This document shows, in pieces, positions 17,619 to 25,768 of a stretch of DNA of 34,707 bases. The translations under genes and the position numbers were made by a program. Below the pieces are notes generated by a model. That model had not been told where the DNA came from. It made no database searches and saw only the letters and a program-made list of their open reading frames with translations. The DNA comes from Polyangium aurulentum (GTDB taxonomy: Bacteria; Myxococcota_A; Polyangia; Polyangiales; Polyangiaceae): NCBI GenBank assembly GCA_945875545.1, contig CAMCKZ010000029.1, positions 1 to 34,707 of the forward strand. Direction: 5' to 3'. How positions within the stretch are numbered: position 1 is the stretch's first letter; the number at the start of each line of letters is the position of its first letter.

Positions 17619-18803
17619 TTAGATGAAGTTGACGTGGGGCCCAGGACTGGCGACCTCGTGGAGGTATTTGTTGACGTGGTGCATGCGGCAATTCTTGCGG
17701 CACTCGGTCACGTCGAGATCGTGCATCACGTAACGCCAATTTTCGCGTCGGCGATCGCCCTGCCAAATGGCGTGAAAGCTCTCGGCGTTCACGTTGCCGT
17801 ACCGAAAGCGATCGTCGCCGTAAGTGACGCCTTTTTCCTCGCGACCGAGGTACGTGCTGCACCCCCAAACTTCACCGTCGGCCTCAAGGTAGGCCCACAC
17901 GTAGGGCGTCGCTTGGCACTTGGTGTAGCCGCGCTCCTCGGTGGCGAGAGAGGCCATGGTCTGCCTGCGAACGACGACCTTGAACGAGTCGGTGGACACC
18001 GCTTCGAGAGCTGCCAACCAGGCCTCTTCGTCGCGGTACTGCACGCCGTCGTACATGCGCGTCCACTCGCTAATAAGGTGCTGCGAGTAGGGTTTGATGA
18101 CGAGGTAATCGAGACCCATGTCGCGCAGCGTCTCGGCAAGTTTGATTGCAGTATGCACGTTTGCGGGATGGTGCTCCTGCAAAAGCGATCGCCGCGTACG
18201 CCCCGAAGCCTCCGGGAGGGCCACCATCTGCGCGCCTATCGTGACGTGACCCCCGACCTGCTCGCGGACGCGAACCGCGCGCTCGAGGTTTTCGAGGACC
18301 TTGTCGAAATCCTCGGGTTTTGTCTTGTGAATCGCTGCGTAGGTGTCCCGATCTCCGGCATTCAGCGAAACTTTTATCCACCGAAGTCTCTCGAGGCCGA
18401 GGGTCTGCTTCGCGAACGAATCGGTCAGAAGCACGGCGTTGGTGGTGATCGAGGCGTCGAGGCCGATGGAGTCGGCGTGGCGAAGGGTGTCGGCGAGGGG
18501 CTTGTAGAGAAGAGGTTCGCCGGCCCCGGCAAACATCACGCTGCGCACGCCGGCCTCGTGCATGCCGGTCAGGGTTCGTGTCATAACCTCTTGAGAAAGC
18601 TGCGGTTTCTCCGGCCTCGCGAGCATGTAGTCGACGCCGCAAAAGGTGCACGCGTGGTTGCAATACCCGACGGGAGAAACCTCGACGTACAGCGGAAAAA
18701 TGTTCTTCGCCTTTTCCCAATCGTCGCGCGCCTCGAGCCACGCGGCCACGCGCGACGGGTGCAGTGACATCTTCTCGCTGTCGATGCGGTGGCGATCGTT
18801 CAT
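17619..18803 (-). CDS. Radical SAM/SPASM-type protein
   Basis: 394 residues. The radical SAM motif CxxxCxxC is CNHACTFC (C48, C52, C55), preceded by the usual beta-strand (PLYVEVSPVGY) and followed by the SAM-binding FAGAGEPLL (the GGE-like motif) and ASITTNAVLL. The C-terminal 110 residues carry further cysteines (KCQATPYVWAYLEADGEVWGC, then CRKNC), the pattern of a SPASM/twitch domain holding an auxiliary iron-sulfur cluster. The chosen ATG (18803) has AGGG upstream; the frame is open to 19079 but that part is the shadow of the divergent gene. First gene of an operon with E1-alpha and E1-beta. The radical chemistry is certain as a family trait; the substrate (sugar, peptide or small molecule) is unknown. 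Confidence 0.92.
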   Translation of the reverse strand: MNDRHRIDSEKMSLHPSRVAAWLEARDDWEKAKNIFPLYVEVSPVGYCNHACTFCGVDYMLARPEKPQLSQEVMTRTLTGMHEAGVRSVMFAGAGEPLLYKPLADTLRHADSIGLDASITTNAVLLTDSFAKQTLGLERLRWIKVSLNAGDRDTYAAIHKTKPEDFDKVLENLERAVRVREQVGGHVTIGAQMVALPEASGRTRRSLLQEHHPANVHTAIKLAETLRDMGLDYLVIKPYSQHLISEWTRMYDGVQYRDEEAWLAALEAVSTDSFKVVVRRQTMASLATEERGYTKCQATPYVWAYLEADGEVWGCSTYLGREEKGVTYGDDRFRYGNVNAESFHAIWQGDRRRENWRYVMHDLDVTECRKNCRMHHVNKYLHEVASPGPHVNFI

Positions 18804-18881
18804 TGACGGAACCCTAAGCAATCGCGGTGCCAACTCAAGAAACTTGCGAGACTCCGCGGGTTGGCACAAACGTTGCCAGCG

Positions 18882-20066
18882 ATGCTTGGCATGCCCGTTC
18901 CACACCCACCGCCGCGAATCGTCTTCGCGGAAGCCGTCGCGCTTTACGAGCGGTCCCTCGTCGACAAACTGCGGGGATTTACAGCAGGCGGCGACGTTAA
19001 CGCTTTTCTTGAGCGATGGGTTCACGATGAAGATCCCGGTGCCAGCGTGCGTTCGCTGCTCGAGGCCGCGGCGGAACACGGCATTGCGTCCATCGAATTG
19101 GCGATGACGCCGGCGGTGCTCGACGCGATTGGCCCCGGTCGCCTCGCGGAGCTGCTTGGCGCGGCCCTCGTGAACCGTCAGCCCAGTGACGGCGGTGACG
19201 TTTGGTTGACCCTAGAACCGCCGCAATTGCCCCGCCTGGCATCGGCGGCGTCGGTGCCGCGAAAGGGCCCTCACGAGGCGGCAGGGGCCCGTAGCGACGA
19301 CGACGCCGAGGAGCTTCGCGCCGTCTCGTTTCTGCCAGCGGCCTACGCCGAGGCACTGGCGCAATCAGCGTTCGCGGCGTCGCTCGGCTCCTTGGAAGGC
19401 ACCGATGCGGGCGCGGAGACCGTTTGGGACAACGTGCGCTGGACGATCGCCACACGCGGCGAGATCGTTGCCGCCGCGTCGGTCGTTTGTTCGTCAGCGC
19501 CGGGCCAAGTGGCCACGCTTTTATCCTTTGCTTCCAGCCACTTCGTTGGCCTGTCGCTTCGCGAAGCGCGGGAGCATGGGGTCGCAAGGGTGGAGCTTGC
19601 CCTTCGCGGTCGTGGCGGCGTGCGCCCGGTTTTGGGCATCGTTTTGCCCACGCGCATGGCCCTCGCTTTCGAACAGCTGCAAGAACATCTCGATGTATTA
19701 TGCACACGTATTTGGCGCGGGCAAAACCCACCCGGGTCCAACGAGTGGCTCGATGCACCTCAAGACGGGTGGCGCCTGTTGACCGCCGATGAGAAACGCG
19801 ACACGTGCGCACAAGTGGTTGAAAAAACTCTTGTTTCCGCGGGTCTCGACGCGCACGCCATGACGGTGGAGGCCGTGGAGCGCGGCATTCTTGTGCTGTG
19901 TTCGCAGCCCGATGTGGCCACCGCGGGCGGCAAGGGACGGGTGCTCATGCTCGTCGAGCGGGCGCTGCGCGACAACGTGGAATCTACACTCATCGTCGTC
20001 ACCGAAGAGCGCCGCGATGCCCACAAGGGCCGTCGCCTCAAGCTGGCCGAGGAGCCGCGCACGTAA
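18882..20066 (+). CDS. Conserved-looking protein of unknown function
   Basis: About 394 residues, a mostly soluble alpha/beta protein with no signal peptide and no motif I recognise. The C-terminal third is charged and regular (DTCAQVVEKTLVSAGL, then GKGRVLMLVERALRDN and ESTLIVVTEERRDAHKGRR). The start is uncertain: ATG at 18882 or 18891, or a TTG at 18861; none has a good Shine-Dalgarno. Base composition and codon use look like the neighbours, so it is likely a real gene. It is divergent from the radical SAM operon with about 80 bases between starts and may share its regulation, but nothing in the sequence ties it to the same pathway. Confidence 0.72.
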   Translation: MLGMPVPHPPPRIVFAEAVALYERSLVDKLRGFTAGGDVNAFLERWVHDEDPGASVRSLLEAAAEHGIASIELAMTPAVLDAIGPGRLAELLGAALVNRQPSDGGDVWLTLEPPQLPRLASAASVPRKGPHEAAGARSDDDAEELRAVSFLPAAYAEALAQSAFAASLGSLEGTDAGAETVWDNVRWTIATRGEIVAAASVVCSSAPGQVATLLSFASSHFVGLSLREAREHGVARVELALRGRGGVRPVLGIVLPTRMALAFEQLQEHLDVLCTRIWRGQNPPGSNEWLDAPQDGWRLLTADEKRDTCAQVVEKTLVSAGLDAHAMTVEAVERGILVLCSQPDVATAGGKGRVLMLVERALRDNVESTLIVVTEERRDAHKGRRLKLAEEPRT

Positions 20067-20659
20067 CCCAATGGGGCCCAGCTGGACCCTCGCCGAAAAG
20101 GGTCTAACATCTCCGGCTCTCGCAAATTTCCAACGCGACGGACCCTCGCCCAAAAGCGTCGCGAGCGACGAATCCCTAGGAAAAGCGAGCGATAGGCACT
20201 TTCTGTGCCTTGAGCGACCCCGACCGACGGGATTTGGCGCGCAGCAGCTTTTCGGCGAGGGTCGAGCTGGATCGCGGCCGCGACGTTCCGGGGTTCAAGC
20301 GCAGATGCCTCGACCGCGCGCCATAGCGCATACGATGTATGTGATTGAGCAGCATAGGAACGCAGTGGTGGGCTGCGAACGGGCCGTACGCGGTATTGAT
20401 ACAGAATTGCGCCGCCCTCGGACTGCTTCTCGCCCCTCGCGGCGAAGACACGCCCCCTGCCCGTGGTCCCGTCGCTCGGCCCACCCCCCTGGATCGGAGG
20501 GTTTTCACCTGGTCCAATCATTGCTCAGATTGTGCTTCACTGTTCCGTCCTTAGCGGTCAAATTCCCCGGGTGGCCGCCAGGTTAGCGAGCAATTATGCT
20601 GCGCGCCGGCTTTTGGTGGAGTTGGCATCGATGGTGCTTACGTCCGGTGGAGACTTTGC
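20067..20659. other. Non-coding region with inverted and direct repeats
   Basis: About 590 bases without a convincing gene. The left part (20079-20269) holds a 22-base inverted repeat and an internal third copy of its core. A six-base-pair hairpin (GACCCT ... AGGGTC, 20085-20104) lies 18 bases after the preceding stop and might end transcription, though no T-run follows. A CGTCG-CGAG-CGACG hairpin is at 20157-20170. At 20326-20343 is an alternating GCGCATACGATGTATGTG stretch. The right end should contain the promoter of the lyase gene. Confidence 0.7.
20079..20269. repeat. 22-base inverted repeat with third core copy
   Basis: The left arm (20079-20100, starting CAGCTGGACCCTCGCC) is the reverse complement of the right arm (20248-20269) at 21 of 22 positions. 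The core GGACCCTCGCCGAAAAG occurs a third time, in direct orientation with one change, at 20140-20156. The 147-base interior has no coding potential I can see. It could be a REP/MITE-like element, a structured RNA or a protein-binding array. Confidence 0.8.
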
Positions 20660-22213
20660 ATGAAATCCTTATTCACTTCCTTTCTCACCTCCCTCGCCCT
20701 CGTGTCCTGCGCGACGGGAGAAAAACTCGTATTGTCCGAACAAGAGTGGCCCGCCGATGCGGGCAATCCGCCCCAGTCCGGCCATGCTACCCCTGTTCTC
20801 ACCCCTCGGCCCGAGGTTCCCATCGTCGACGTTGGACTGCCGGCGTCCACGGATGCAGGCGCGGCGCCGTCGCTCGACGCGGGACCGGGGATTCTCCTGC
20901 GCACCGTCACAGACCTCAATCGCGCGATTGATGGCGCGTTGGATGGCGCACATTTCGTGCTTGCCAACGGAAGCTACCGCGACGTGCTGCTCGTGATGGC
21001 GAAGTCCGGGATGGCTGTGCGCGCAGAAACCCCCGGAGGCGTGAGTTTTACGGGCTCTTCGCGGGTCTTGATCACAGGCGATCGCAACAGGCTGTCGGGG
21101 TTTCAGTTCTTATCCGGCGCGGTCAACGGCAACGCGATTCTGGAGGTCAGCGGCGACTCCAACACGCTCGAACACCTCAACATTCAAGGGGCCGCCGCAA
21201 AAACGTGGATTCACATCGCAGCCGGTTCAACAGACAACGAAATACTCTATTGCAACATTGAGGACAAGCCTCCTACCGCTTCGATTATCGGTGCAATCAT
21301 TCAAATCAGCACCGATGCAGCCGTGGTCGGGCGTCATGGAATCCGCCGGTCGTCGTTTAGAAACATACGGGGCCCAAGTGGAGACTTTGGCAACGAGCCC
21401 ATTCGAATCGGTCTCAGTACGGAGCGCACCAACGTGTCACGAAGCGTGGTGGAAGATTGCTATTTTGATAATGTCGGCGGGGGCGATAACGAAACAGTCT
21501 CCGTCAAGTCCGCCGAGAATGCTGTGCGTTACAACACGTTTACCAACAACCCCGCGGGAATGGTGGTCTTCCGCCATGGAAATCGAAATGTCGCGTACGG
21601 AAACTTCTTTTTGAATAATTCAGGAGGGATTCGGATCAAGGAGGGCAACGGCCATGCCGTATACAACAACTACTTCGAAACCGGCAGCGCGGCAGCCTTG
21701 GTCCTGACGTTCGTGCCCGAGTATCCACTGGATAATCTGTCTTTCGTTCACAATACTTTCACTCAAATGGGAGGCATTTCTTTGGGTGGCAGCGGCCCCA
21801 CACGCGTTAGGTTTGTGAATAATATTTTTCAAAGGGCCACGGGCAATATTTTTGCGTCGGCCACGGGAAACGAGGTTTGGACTGGCAATCTTTATCAGGG
21901 CACGTTGGGTCTGGCGGCCGCGACGGGGCTTCGTTCCGTGGACCCCAAGCTTGCACCAAACCCCGTTGGCTACCGTGGCCCTTCCCTCGGAAGTCCTGCG
22001 ATTGACGGGGCAACGGACGCGGTGACCACGATTCCCGCGTTGCTCGGGCTGGACAACGACCCGGCGGTGCTTCTCGACATCGGTCGCAGGTCGAGGCCGG
22101 CTCAAAATCGCGAGAAAGATGTGGGATGCGACGAGTTCGGCGCGCAACCAGCCGTCAAGAGGCCGCTCTCGCTCGGAGACGTTGGGCCGTCCTACTTAGC
22201 GCCGCGCCCCTAA
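20660..22213 (+). CDS. Family 6 polysaccharide lyase lipoprotein (alginate lyase/chondroitinase B type)
   Basis: 517-residue exported enzyme predicted to cleave uronic-acid polysaccharides by beta-elimination. The signal peptide ends in lipobox LVSC (Cys17), followed by an Ala/Pro/Asp-rich linker. From about 78 on it is a right-handed beta-helix with the signature of PL6: GNEPIRIG (244-251), ETVSVKS with the presumed Bronsted base Lys283, then FRHGN with Arg305/His306, GNFFLNNSGGIRI and HAVYNNYFE. The tail DPKLAPN..GYRGPSLGSPAIDG is typical of PL6 proteins. GGAG stands seven bases before the ATG. No transporter or oligosaccharide-degrading genes are adjacent, so it may release sugars from prey or remodel the cell's own matrix. 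Alginate versus chondroitin specificity cannot be told by eye. Confidence 0.87.
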   Translation: MKSLFTSFLTSLALVSCATGEKLVLSEQEWPADAGNPPQSGHATPVLTPRPEVPIVDVGLPASTDAGAAPSLDAGPGILLRTVTDLNRAIDGALDGAHFVLANGSYRDVLLVMAKSGMAVRAETPGGVSFTGSSRVLITGDRNRLSGFQFLSGAVNGNAILEVSGDSNTLEHLNIQGAAAKTWIHIAAGSTDNEILYCNIEDKPPTASIIGAIIQISTDAAVVGRHGIRRSSFRNIRGPSGDFGNEPIRIGLSTERTNVSRSVVEDCYFDNVGGGDNETVSVKSAENAVRYNTFTNNPAGMVVFRHGNRNVAYGNFFLNNSGGIRIKEGNGHAVYNNYFETGSAAALVLTFVPEYPLDNLSFVHNTFTQMGGISLGGSGPTRVRFVNNIFQRATGNIFASATGNEVWTGNLYQGTLGLAAATGLRSVDPKLAPNPVGYRGPSLGSPAIDGATDAVTTIPALLGLDNDPAVLLDIGRRSRPAQNREKDVGCDEFGAQPAVKRPLSLGDVGPSYLAPRP

Positions 22214-22468
22214 AAGCTTCCGCGCATTGAAAAGAAAACAAACGTCGCCACCTTGCGACGCGCACCAGACCGTGGCCCGTGCGCCCCGGCTTTTGCTCGT
22301 GCTCGCAGACAGCGCATACGTACGATAGGTGGCAGATGTGCGCTGTATGTGTGCTGCTCGTGTCCGATGGGCGGCCAAGGGCCGCAGCGTCTGGCCGGCG
22401 ATTTGGCCCTCGACGAATCCAAGCAAAAGATGGCCCCAATCGCGCGCCCTTCGCTATGCTCGCGGGCG

Positions 22469-23728
22469 ATGCTCCGCTCTGAATTCTTTCGCCGGGTAAT
22501 TTTCGCAGCGATGTTGTCTTCCGGTTTTGCCGAGGCGCAACAGATTGTCATGTCGCAGGTGCCCGATCGGCGCGTGTACAGCGATGCGTCGAAGCAAGCC
22601 GCGTTCCGATCGGCCTCGAAGTTCCCCGATTGGATCAACTACGCCGACTGCGCGTCCAACGTCCTTCTGCACTTTCAGTTGGCGGTCACGTCCATTCCAA
22701 CCAACGGCAGTTTGCAAGTGTGGGCGGGCACCGACGACTGCTCGAAGAACGAATCCCGCACCGGCGAAACCACGCGCACGTGCTGGCCCGTGAGCGGCGC
22801 GCTGGCGAGCACGCAGAACGTTTCCGTCGACGTCCAGTCGCAACACCTCGTTTCGCCCCTCGGCAAAACAGCCGCCGAAAAGCCGAAGGCTTTCGCAGAC
22901 CTTCCCGCGGTGCCCAGTGCGGCCACGTGCACGTCGTCGTCCTCCGGTGCGACCGCGTTGAGCCTTTGGTTCATGTTCACCGACGGCTCGAACAACGTCC
23001 TCGGCACGCCCCTGAAGTGGGGCACAAGCGTCGACGTCGTAGGTCCCACGGCCCCCACAACCGTGTCGCCCACCGCCGGTGACGGCGCAGTGAACCTTGC
23101 CTGGGCAGTCGGAGACGCGGTCAGCGACGTGTCGGAATACGTGCTTTATTGCTTGGCGCAGACCACGGCGGATGCGGCGGTCAGCGGCGACGCCAGTGCC
23201 GACGCCGCGTCCGACGCAGGCACCACTACTGCGGATGCAGACAGTAGTACGGAGGCTGTCGACAGTAGTACGGAGGCTGTAGACAGTAGTACGGAGGCTA
23301 TCGACAGTAGTACCGAGGATGCCGGCGTCGCAGATGCGGGCGCAACTTCTTCCTCGACTTGCGTGGCACCATGGGCCCCGGAGCCCGCTTCGCCCCTCTC
23401 GGCGGAATTTGCAACGTCGATCGCGCGCTACGAGTGTGGCCGCGTGGGCGGTGCTTCGCGCTCCTCGCGCGTGAGCGGTTTGAGCTACGGCACGGCGGTC
23501 GCGGTCGCCGTCGCGGCGGTGGACCAGGTCGACAACATGGGGGGCATTCGCGCGGGCGGGTGCGCCACGCCGGTGCGCACCGTCACCTTCTGGGACCGCT
23601 ACGAAGACGGGGGCGGCGATGCAGGCGGATGCAGCTTCGGATCCCCTGGCGTTCCCGGGCAATCGTTTGCAGTTCTGGCGCTCGTCGGTCTCGCCGCAGC
23701 GCTTCGCCTTCGCCGAAAGGGCCGTTGA
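22469..23728 (+). CDS. Secreted protein with MYXO-CTERM-type sorting tail
   Basis: 419 residues. The N-terminus is a signal peptide (RRVIFAAMLSSGFAEA, cleavage expected before QQ). The body is a cysteine-containing extracellular domain, followed by a fibronectin-III-like segment (PTAPTTVSPTAGDGAVNLAW). A low-complexity Asp/Ala/Ser/Thr insertion includes the tandem repeat DSSTEAV. The protein ends in GGCSFGSPG, a hydrophobic helix (FAVLALVGLAAAL) and RLRRKGR, the pattern of the MYXO-CTERM sorting signal, which places proteins on the cell surface of Myxococcota. A long upstream extension of the frame lacks signal features, so the ATG at 22469 is used despite a weak ribosome site. Translationally coupled to the beta-barrel gene three bases downstream. 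The pair recalls the neighbouring MXAN_2561/MXAN_2562-type families of Myxococcus; that match is from memory. Confidence 0.8.
   Translation: MLRSEFFRRVIFAAMLSSGFAEAQQIVMSQVPDRRVYSDASKQAAFRSASKFPDWINYADCASNVLLHFQLAVTSIPTNGSLQVWAGTDDCSKNESRTGETTRTCWPVSGALASTQNVSVDVQSQHLVSPLGKTAAEKPKAFADLPAVPSAATCTSSSSGATALSLWFMFTDGSNNVLGTPLKWGTSVDVVGPTAPTTVSPTAGDGAVNLAWAVGDAVSDVSEYVLYCLAQTTADAAVSGDASADAASDAGTTTADADSSTEAVDSSTEAVDSSTEAIDSSTEDAGVADAGATSSSTCVAPWAPEPASPLSAEFATSIARYECGRVGGASRSSRVSGLSYGTAVAVAVAAVDQVDNMGGIRAGGCATPVRTVTFWDRYEDGGGDAGGCSFGSPGVPGQSFAVLALVGLAAALRLRRKGR
23240..23323 (+). repeat. In-frame 21-base tandem repeat, four copies
   Basis: Four units of GACAGTAGTACGGAGGCTNNN (21 bases, seven codons, peptide DSSTEAV/I) run from 23240 to 23323 inside the MYXO-CTERM-type gene, the last being degenerate. 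The first three differ only in the final codon, which suggests recent slippage. The repeat lies in a surface linker where length variation would be tolerated. Confidence 0.9.
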
Positions 23729-23731
23729 GCC

Positions 23732-24469
23732 ATGCGTCCGCGCATTTTTGTTCTGTGTTTGCTCGCGTCTCCGGGTTCTGCTTTCGCGGAGCTTCCGGGC
23801 TTCCAGCGGCCGTCCCACGCGTCGTCTCAAGACTTCGCCCTCGAGCTCCGGGTGAACTACGGCAAGCCCGAAATAGACTCCGCGCCCGGCCTTGCGCGGT
23901 CGCCGTATTCGTCGGCTTTCGGTTCCGAGAGTCGGATTGGTCTTGGTGCCGAACTCGACTGGCAGTTTCTGTCCATTCCGCGCGTGGGCAGCCTCGGGAT
24001 CGGCGTGGGCGTTGGTCGCTGGGCGACGGCCGCAAAAGCTGTAAACTACATCGATCTTTCGCCGACCGGAGACGACACAACGCTGGAACTCTGGCAGTTT
24101 GCGGGTCTCGGCGTCTTTCGCGTCGACGCCCTGGCCGACAGCGGCATCCCCCTTGTTCCCTACGCGAAGGCGGGCTTGGGTTACTCCCTGTGGCGCGCCT
24201 ACGGCCCCGACGGCACCTACGAGAGCAAGACCGGCTCGGGCAATCGCGCCATCGGCGGCAGCTACGGGTTTCAGTGGTCCGGCGGGGTCGCTCTGCACCT
24301 GGACCGATTCGACCCCTCGGCGGCCAAGAATATCGATGAGACAATGGGTGTAAACAACACGTATCTATTTGTAGAATACACCAATGCCACACTGCGCTCT
24401 GCGTCGTCGAAGACGGCCTTGTGGGTGGGCGGAAACACCTTCACCACGGGGCTGGCACTCGAGTTCTGA
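23732..24469 (+). CDS. Outer-membrane beta-barrel protein (MXAN_2562-like)
   Basis: 245 residues with a signal peptide (VLCLLASPGSAFA, then ELPG), alternating polar/hydrophobic strands rich in Gly and aromatics (RIGLGAELDWQF, SLGIGVGVGRW, PYAKAGLGYSLW, GFQWSGGVALHL) and a C-terminal strand ending in Phe (TTGLALEF), the recognition end for the BAM machinery. It starts three bases after the stop of the MYXO-CTERM-type gene with AAGGG upstream inside that gene, so the two proteins are made together. They may form an outer-membrane pair, the barrel possibly helping display its partner. No enzymatic motif is seen. Confidence 0.82.
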   Translation: MRPRIFVLCLLASPGSAFAELPGFQRPSHASSQDFALELRVNYGKPEIDSAPGLARSPYSSAFGSESRIGLGAELDWQFLSIPRVGSLGIGVGVGRWATAAKAVNYIDLSPTGDDTTLELWQFAGLGVFRVDALADSGIPLVPYAKAGLGYSLWRAYGPDGTYESKTGSGNRAIGGSYGFQWSGGVALHLDRFDPSAAKNIDETMGVNNTYLFVEYTNATLRSASSKTALWVGGNTFTTGLALEF

Positions 24470-24547
24470 ACCGGCTGCCGGCGGTCGTCTGTTTCGCGTT
24501 TTCGCATTTTCGCTCACCATTCGAGCTAACCACCAAGAGGAGCAACC

Positions 24548-25066
24548 ATGGCTGATGTCACCCTTCGTCACGATATTTTTTGCACCGAGAACGACTACTG
24601 GGAAAAGTGTGTTTGGGGCGCGCCCTTCAATGAAGGCCTCTATCTAAAGAGCCTGGGTTTTCCGCGTTACGAGGTCCAGAGCGACATCGACGGCACCGAC
24701 GTGCGCACGCGCCGCACGCTCATTGAGCCCCCGGTTGCGGGCCTTCCGGCACCCCTCAAAAAAGTGATGGGCGACACGCTGAGCTACGTTGAAAACGCCA
24801 CCTTCAACAAGGCTACGCGCGTCTACGCCTTTAAGGTCACTCCCTCTGTTTTCGCCGACAAGGCGAAGATCCACGGAACGCTCAGCTGCGAGGCCGCGGC
24901 GGGCAACAAGTTCGTGCGCGTGGCGAAGATCTTCGTCGAGGTCAAAGTCTTCGGCATCGGCGGCATGGTTGAAGAGCGCATTATGGCCGACCTTCGTCGT
25001 TCCTACGACGTGGGCGCCACCTTCACGAACGACTTCGCCGCGCAAGGCGGCTTCTCCACGAAGTAA
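24548..25066 (+). CDS. DUF2505-like protein
   Basis: 172-residue soluble protein without signal peptide, starting at an ATG with a strong AGAGGAG site. The arrangement (LRHDIFCTENDYWEKCV at the start, then VENATFNKATRVYAFKV, a strand-rich centre and a helical C-terminus FGIGGMVEERIMADLRRSY) resembles the START/SRPBCC-like DUF2505 family found in actinobacteria and myxobacteria. Members are thought to bind hydrophobic ligands, but no function is established. Its final 15 codons and stop lie in a 55-base unit that is duplicated in tandem immediately downstream. Confidence 0.75.
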   Translation: MADVTLRHDIFCTENDYWEKCVWGAPFNEGLYLKSLGFPRYEVQSDIDGTDVRTRRTLIEPPVAGLPAPLKKVMGDTLSYVENATFNKATRVYAFKVTPSVFADKAKIHGTLSCEAAAGNKFVRVAKIFVEVKVFGIGGMVEERIMADLRRSYDVGATFTNDFAAQGGFSTK

Positions 25067-25132
25067 TACGAAAGCCGTCACGAACGACTTCGCCGCGCAA
25101 GGCGGCTTCTCCACGAAGTAATACGAAAGCCG
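25023..25132 (+). repeat. Perfect 55-base tandem duplication across a gene's 3' end
   Basis: 25023-25077 and 25078-25132 are identical. The unit holds the last codons of the DUF2505-like gene (TNDFAAQGGFSTK), the stop TAA and the following ATACGAAAGCCG. Because 55 is not a multiple of three, the second copy is out of frame with the gene and is simply trailing sequence; the first stop ends translation. Each unit contains a GCCGC-GCAAG-GCGGC hairpin. Perfect identity points to a recent event. Confidence 0.97.
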
Positions 25133-25350
25133 TGCGCGTGTCATCCGCGGTGCGTGCGCGGTATGCGCGACGCATATGCTCGGGACTGTAAGCGTACAAC
25201 GGCGGCCGTGGCCCAACTGGGAGGCCCTCCGGGTGCCGCGAGAGGCCGTTGTCCGGCGGTCTTGCGCTGCCCTACGGAACGCGCTATGGGCACGGTCTCA
25301 CATCGCCGCGCGGCTTAAGCCGTGCACCCATTGGAGCCATTCGAGCCAAC

Positions 25351-25725
25351 ATGCAAAAGACCCCACTCGCGACCGTCAAAGCCAAATTCGGCGACAAAGC
25401 CAAACTTGTCGAAGCCCTTAAGTCCTTCATGGGAGACGACCTTTGGCTCGCTCACCCGCTCCAGTCGGGCACCCTCGAGCACGTCTCGAACTCGAAGCTT
25501 CTTCGGCTTCACGCCACGTTGAGTGCGGTCAAAACGCAGTTTGGCACCCGCGAGAAACTCGCCGAGGCGATTCTCGCGATCGAAAAGCGGACGAAAGACA
25601 CCGGCTACAAGGCGCGCCTCATGGGCTACCCTGTTCCCCGCCTCTACGACGCTTACAAGGCCACAAAGAAGCGCGCGGCTGCGGCTGCGCCTGCGCGTGC
25701 GACAGTGGCCGTAAAAAAGGCCTGA
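25351..25725 (+). CDS. Small basic protein of unknown function
   Basis: 124 residues from an ATG at 25351, MQKTPLATVKAKFGDKAKL, Lys/Ala-rich, helical, with no cysteines, signal or membrane segment. The regular pattern (KAKLVEALKSFMGDDLW, later REKLAEAILAIEKR, ending KRAAAAAPARATVAVKKA) and the Lys/Ala-rich tail suggest a compact helical domain with a flexible basic tail that could touch nucleic acid. This is a guess from composition. An intrinsic terminator follows 43 bases after the stop. The frame remains open to 25249 but the added part looks non-coding. Confidence 0.72.
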   Translation: MQKTPLATVKAKFGDKAKLVEALKSFMGDDLWLAHPLQSGTLEHVSNSKLLRLHATLSAVKTQFGTREKLAEAILAIEKRTKDTGYKARLMGYPVPRLYDAYKATKKRAAAAAPARATVAVKKA

Positions 25726-25768
25726 GCACCGGCACGTCCTCGCTGCCCGCGGGCAACGGATAGGCGGA

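Noticed and set aside
20622-20638. Sigma-54-like promoter (TTGGCATCGATGGTGCT) before the lyase gene
   Set aside because: GG and GC spacing fits, but transcription would start about at the Shine-Dalgarno, leaving almost no leader; several consensus positions are off.
22454-24298. 614-codon minus-strand open frame
   Set aside because: It lies opposite the MYXO-CTERM-type and beta-barrel genes, gives Arg-rich low-complexity peptide with no domain or signal, and is the usual antisense shadow in GC-rich DNA.
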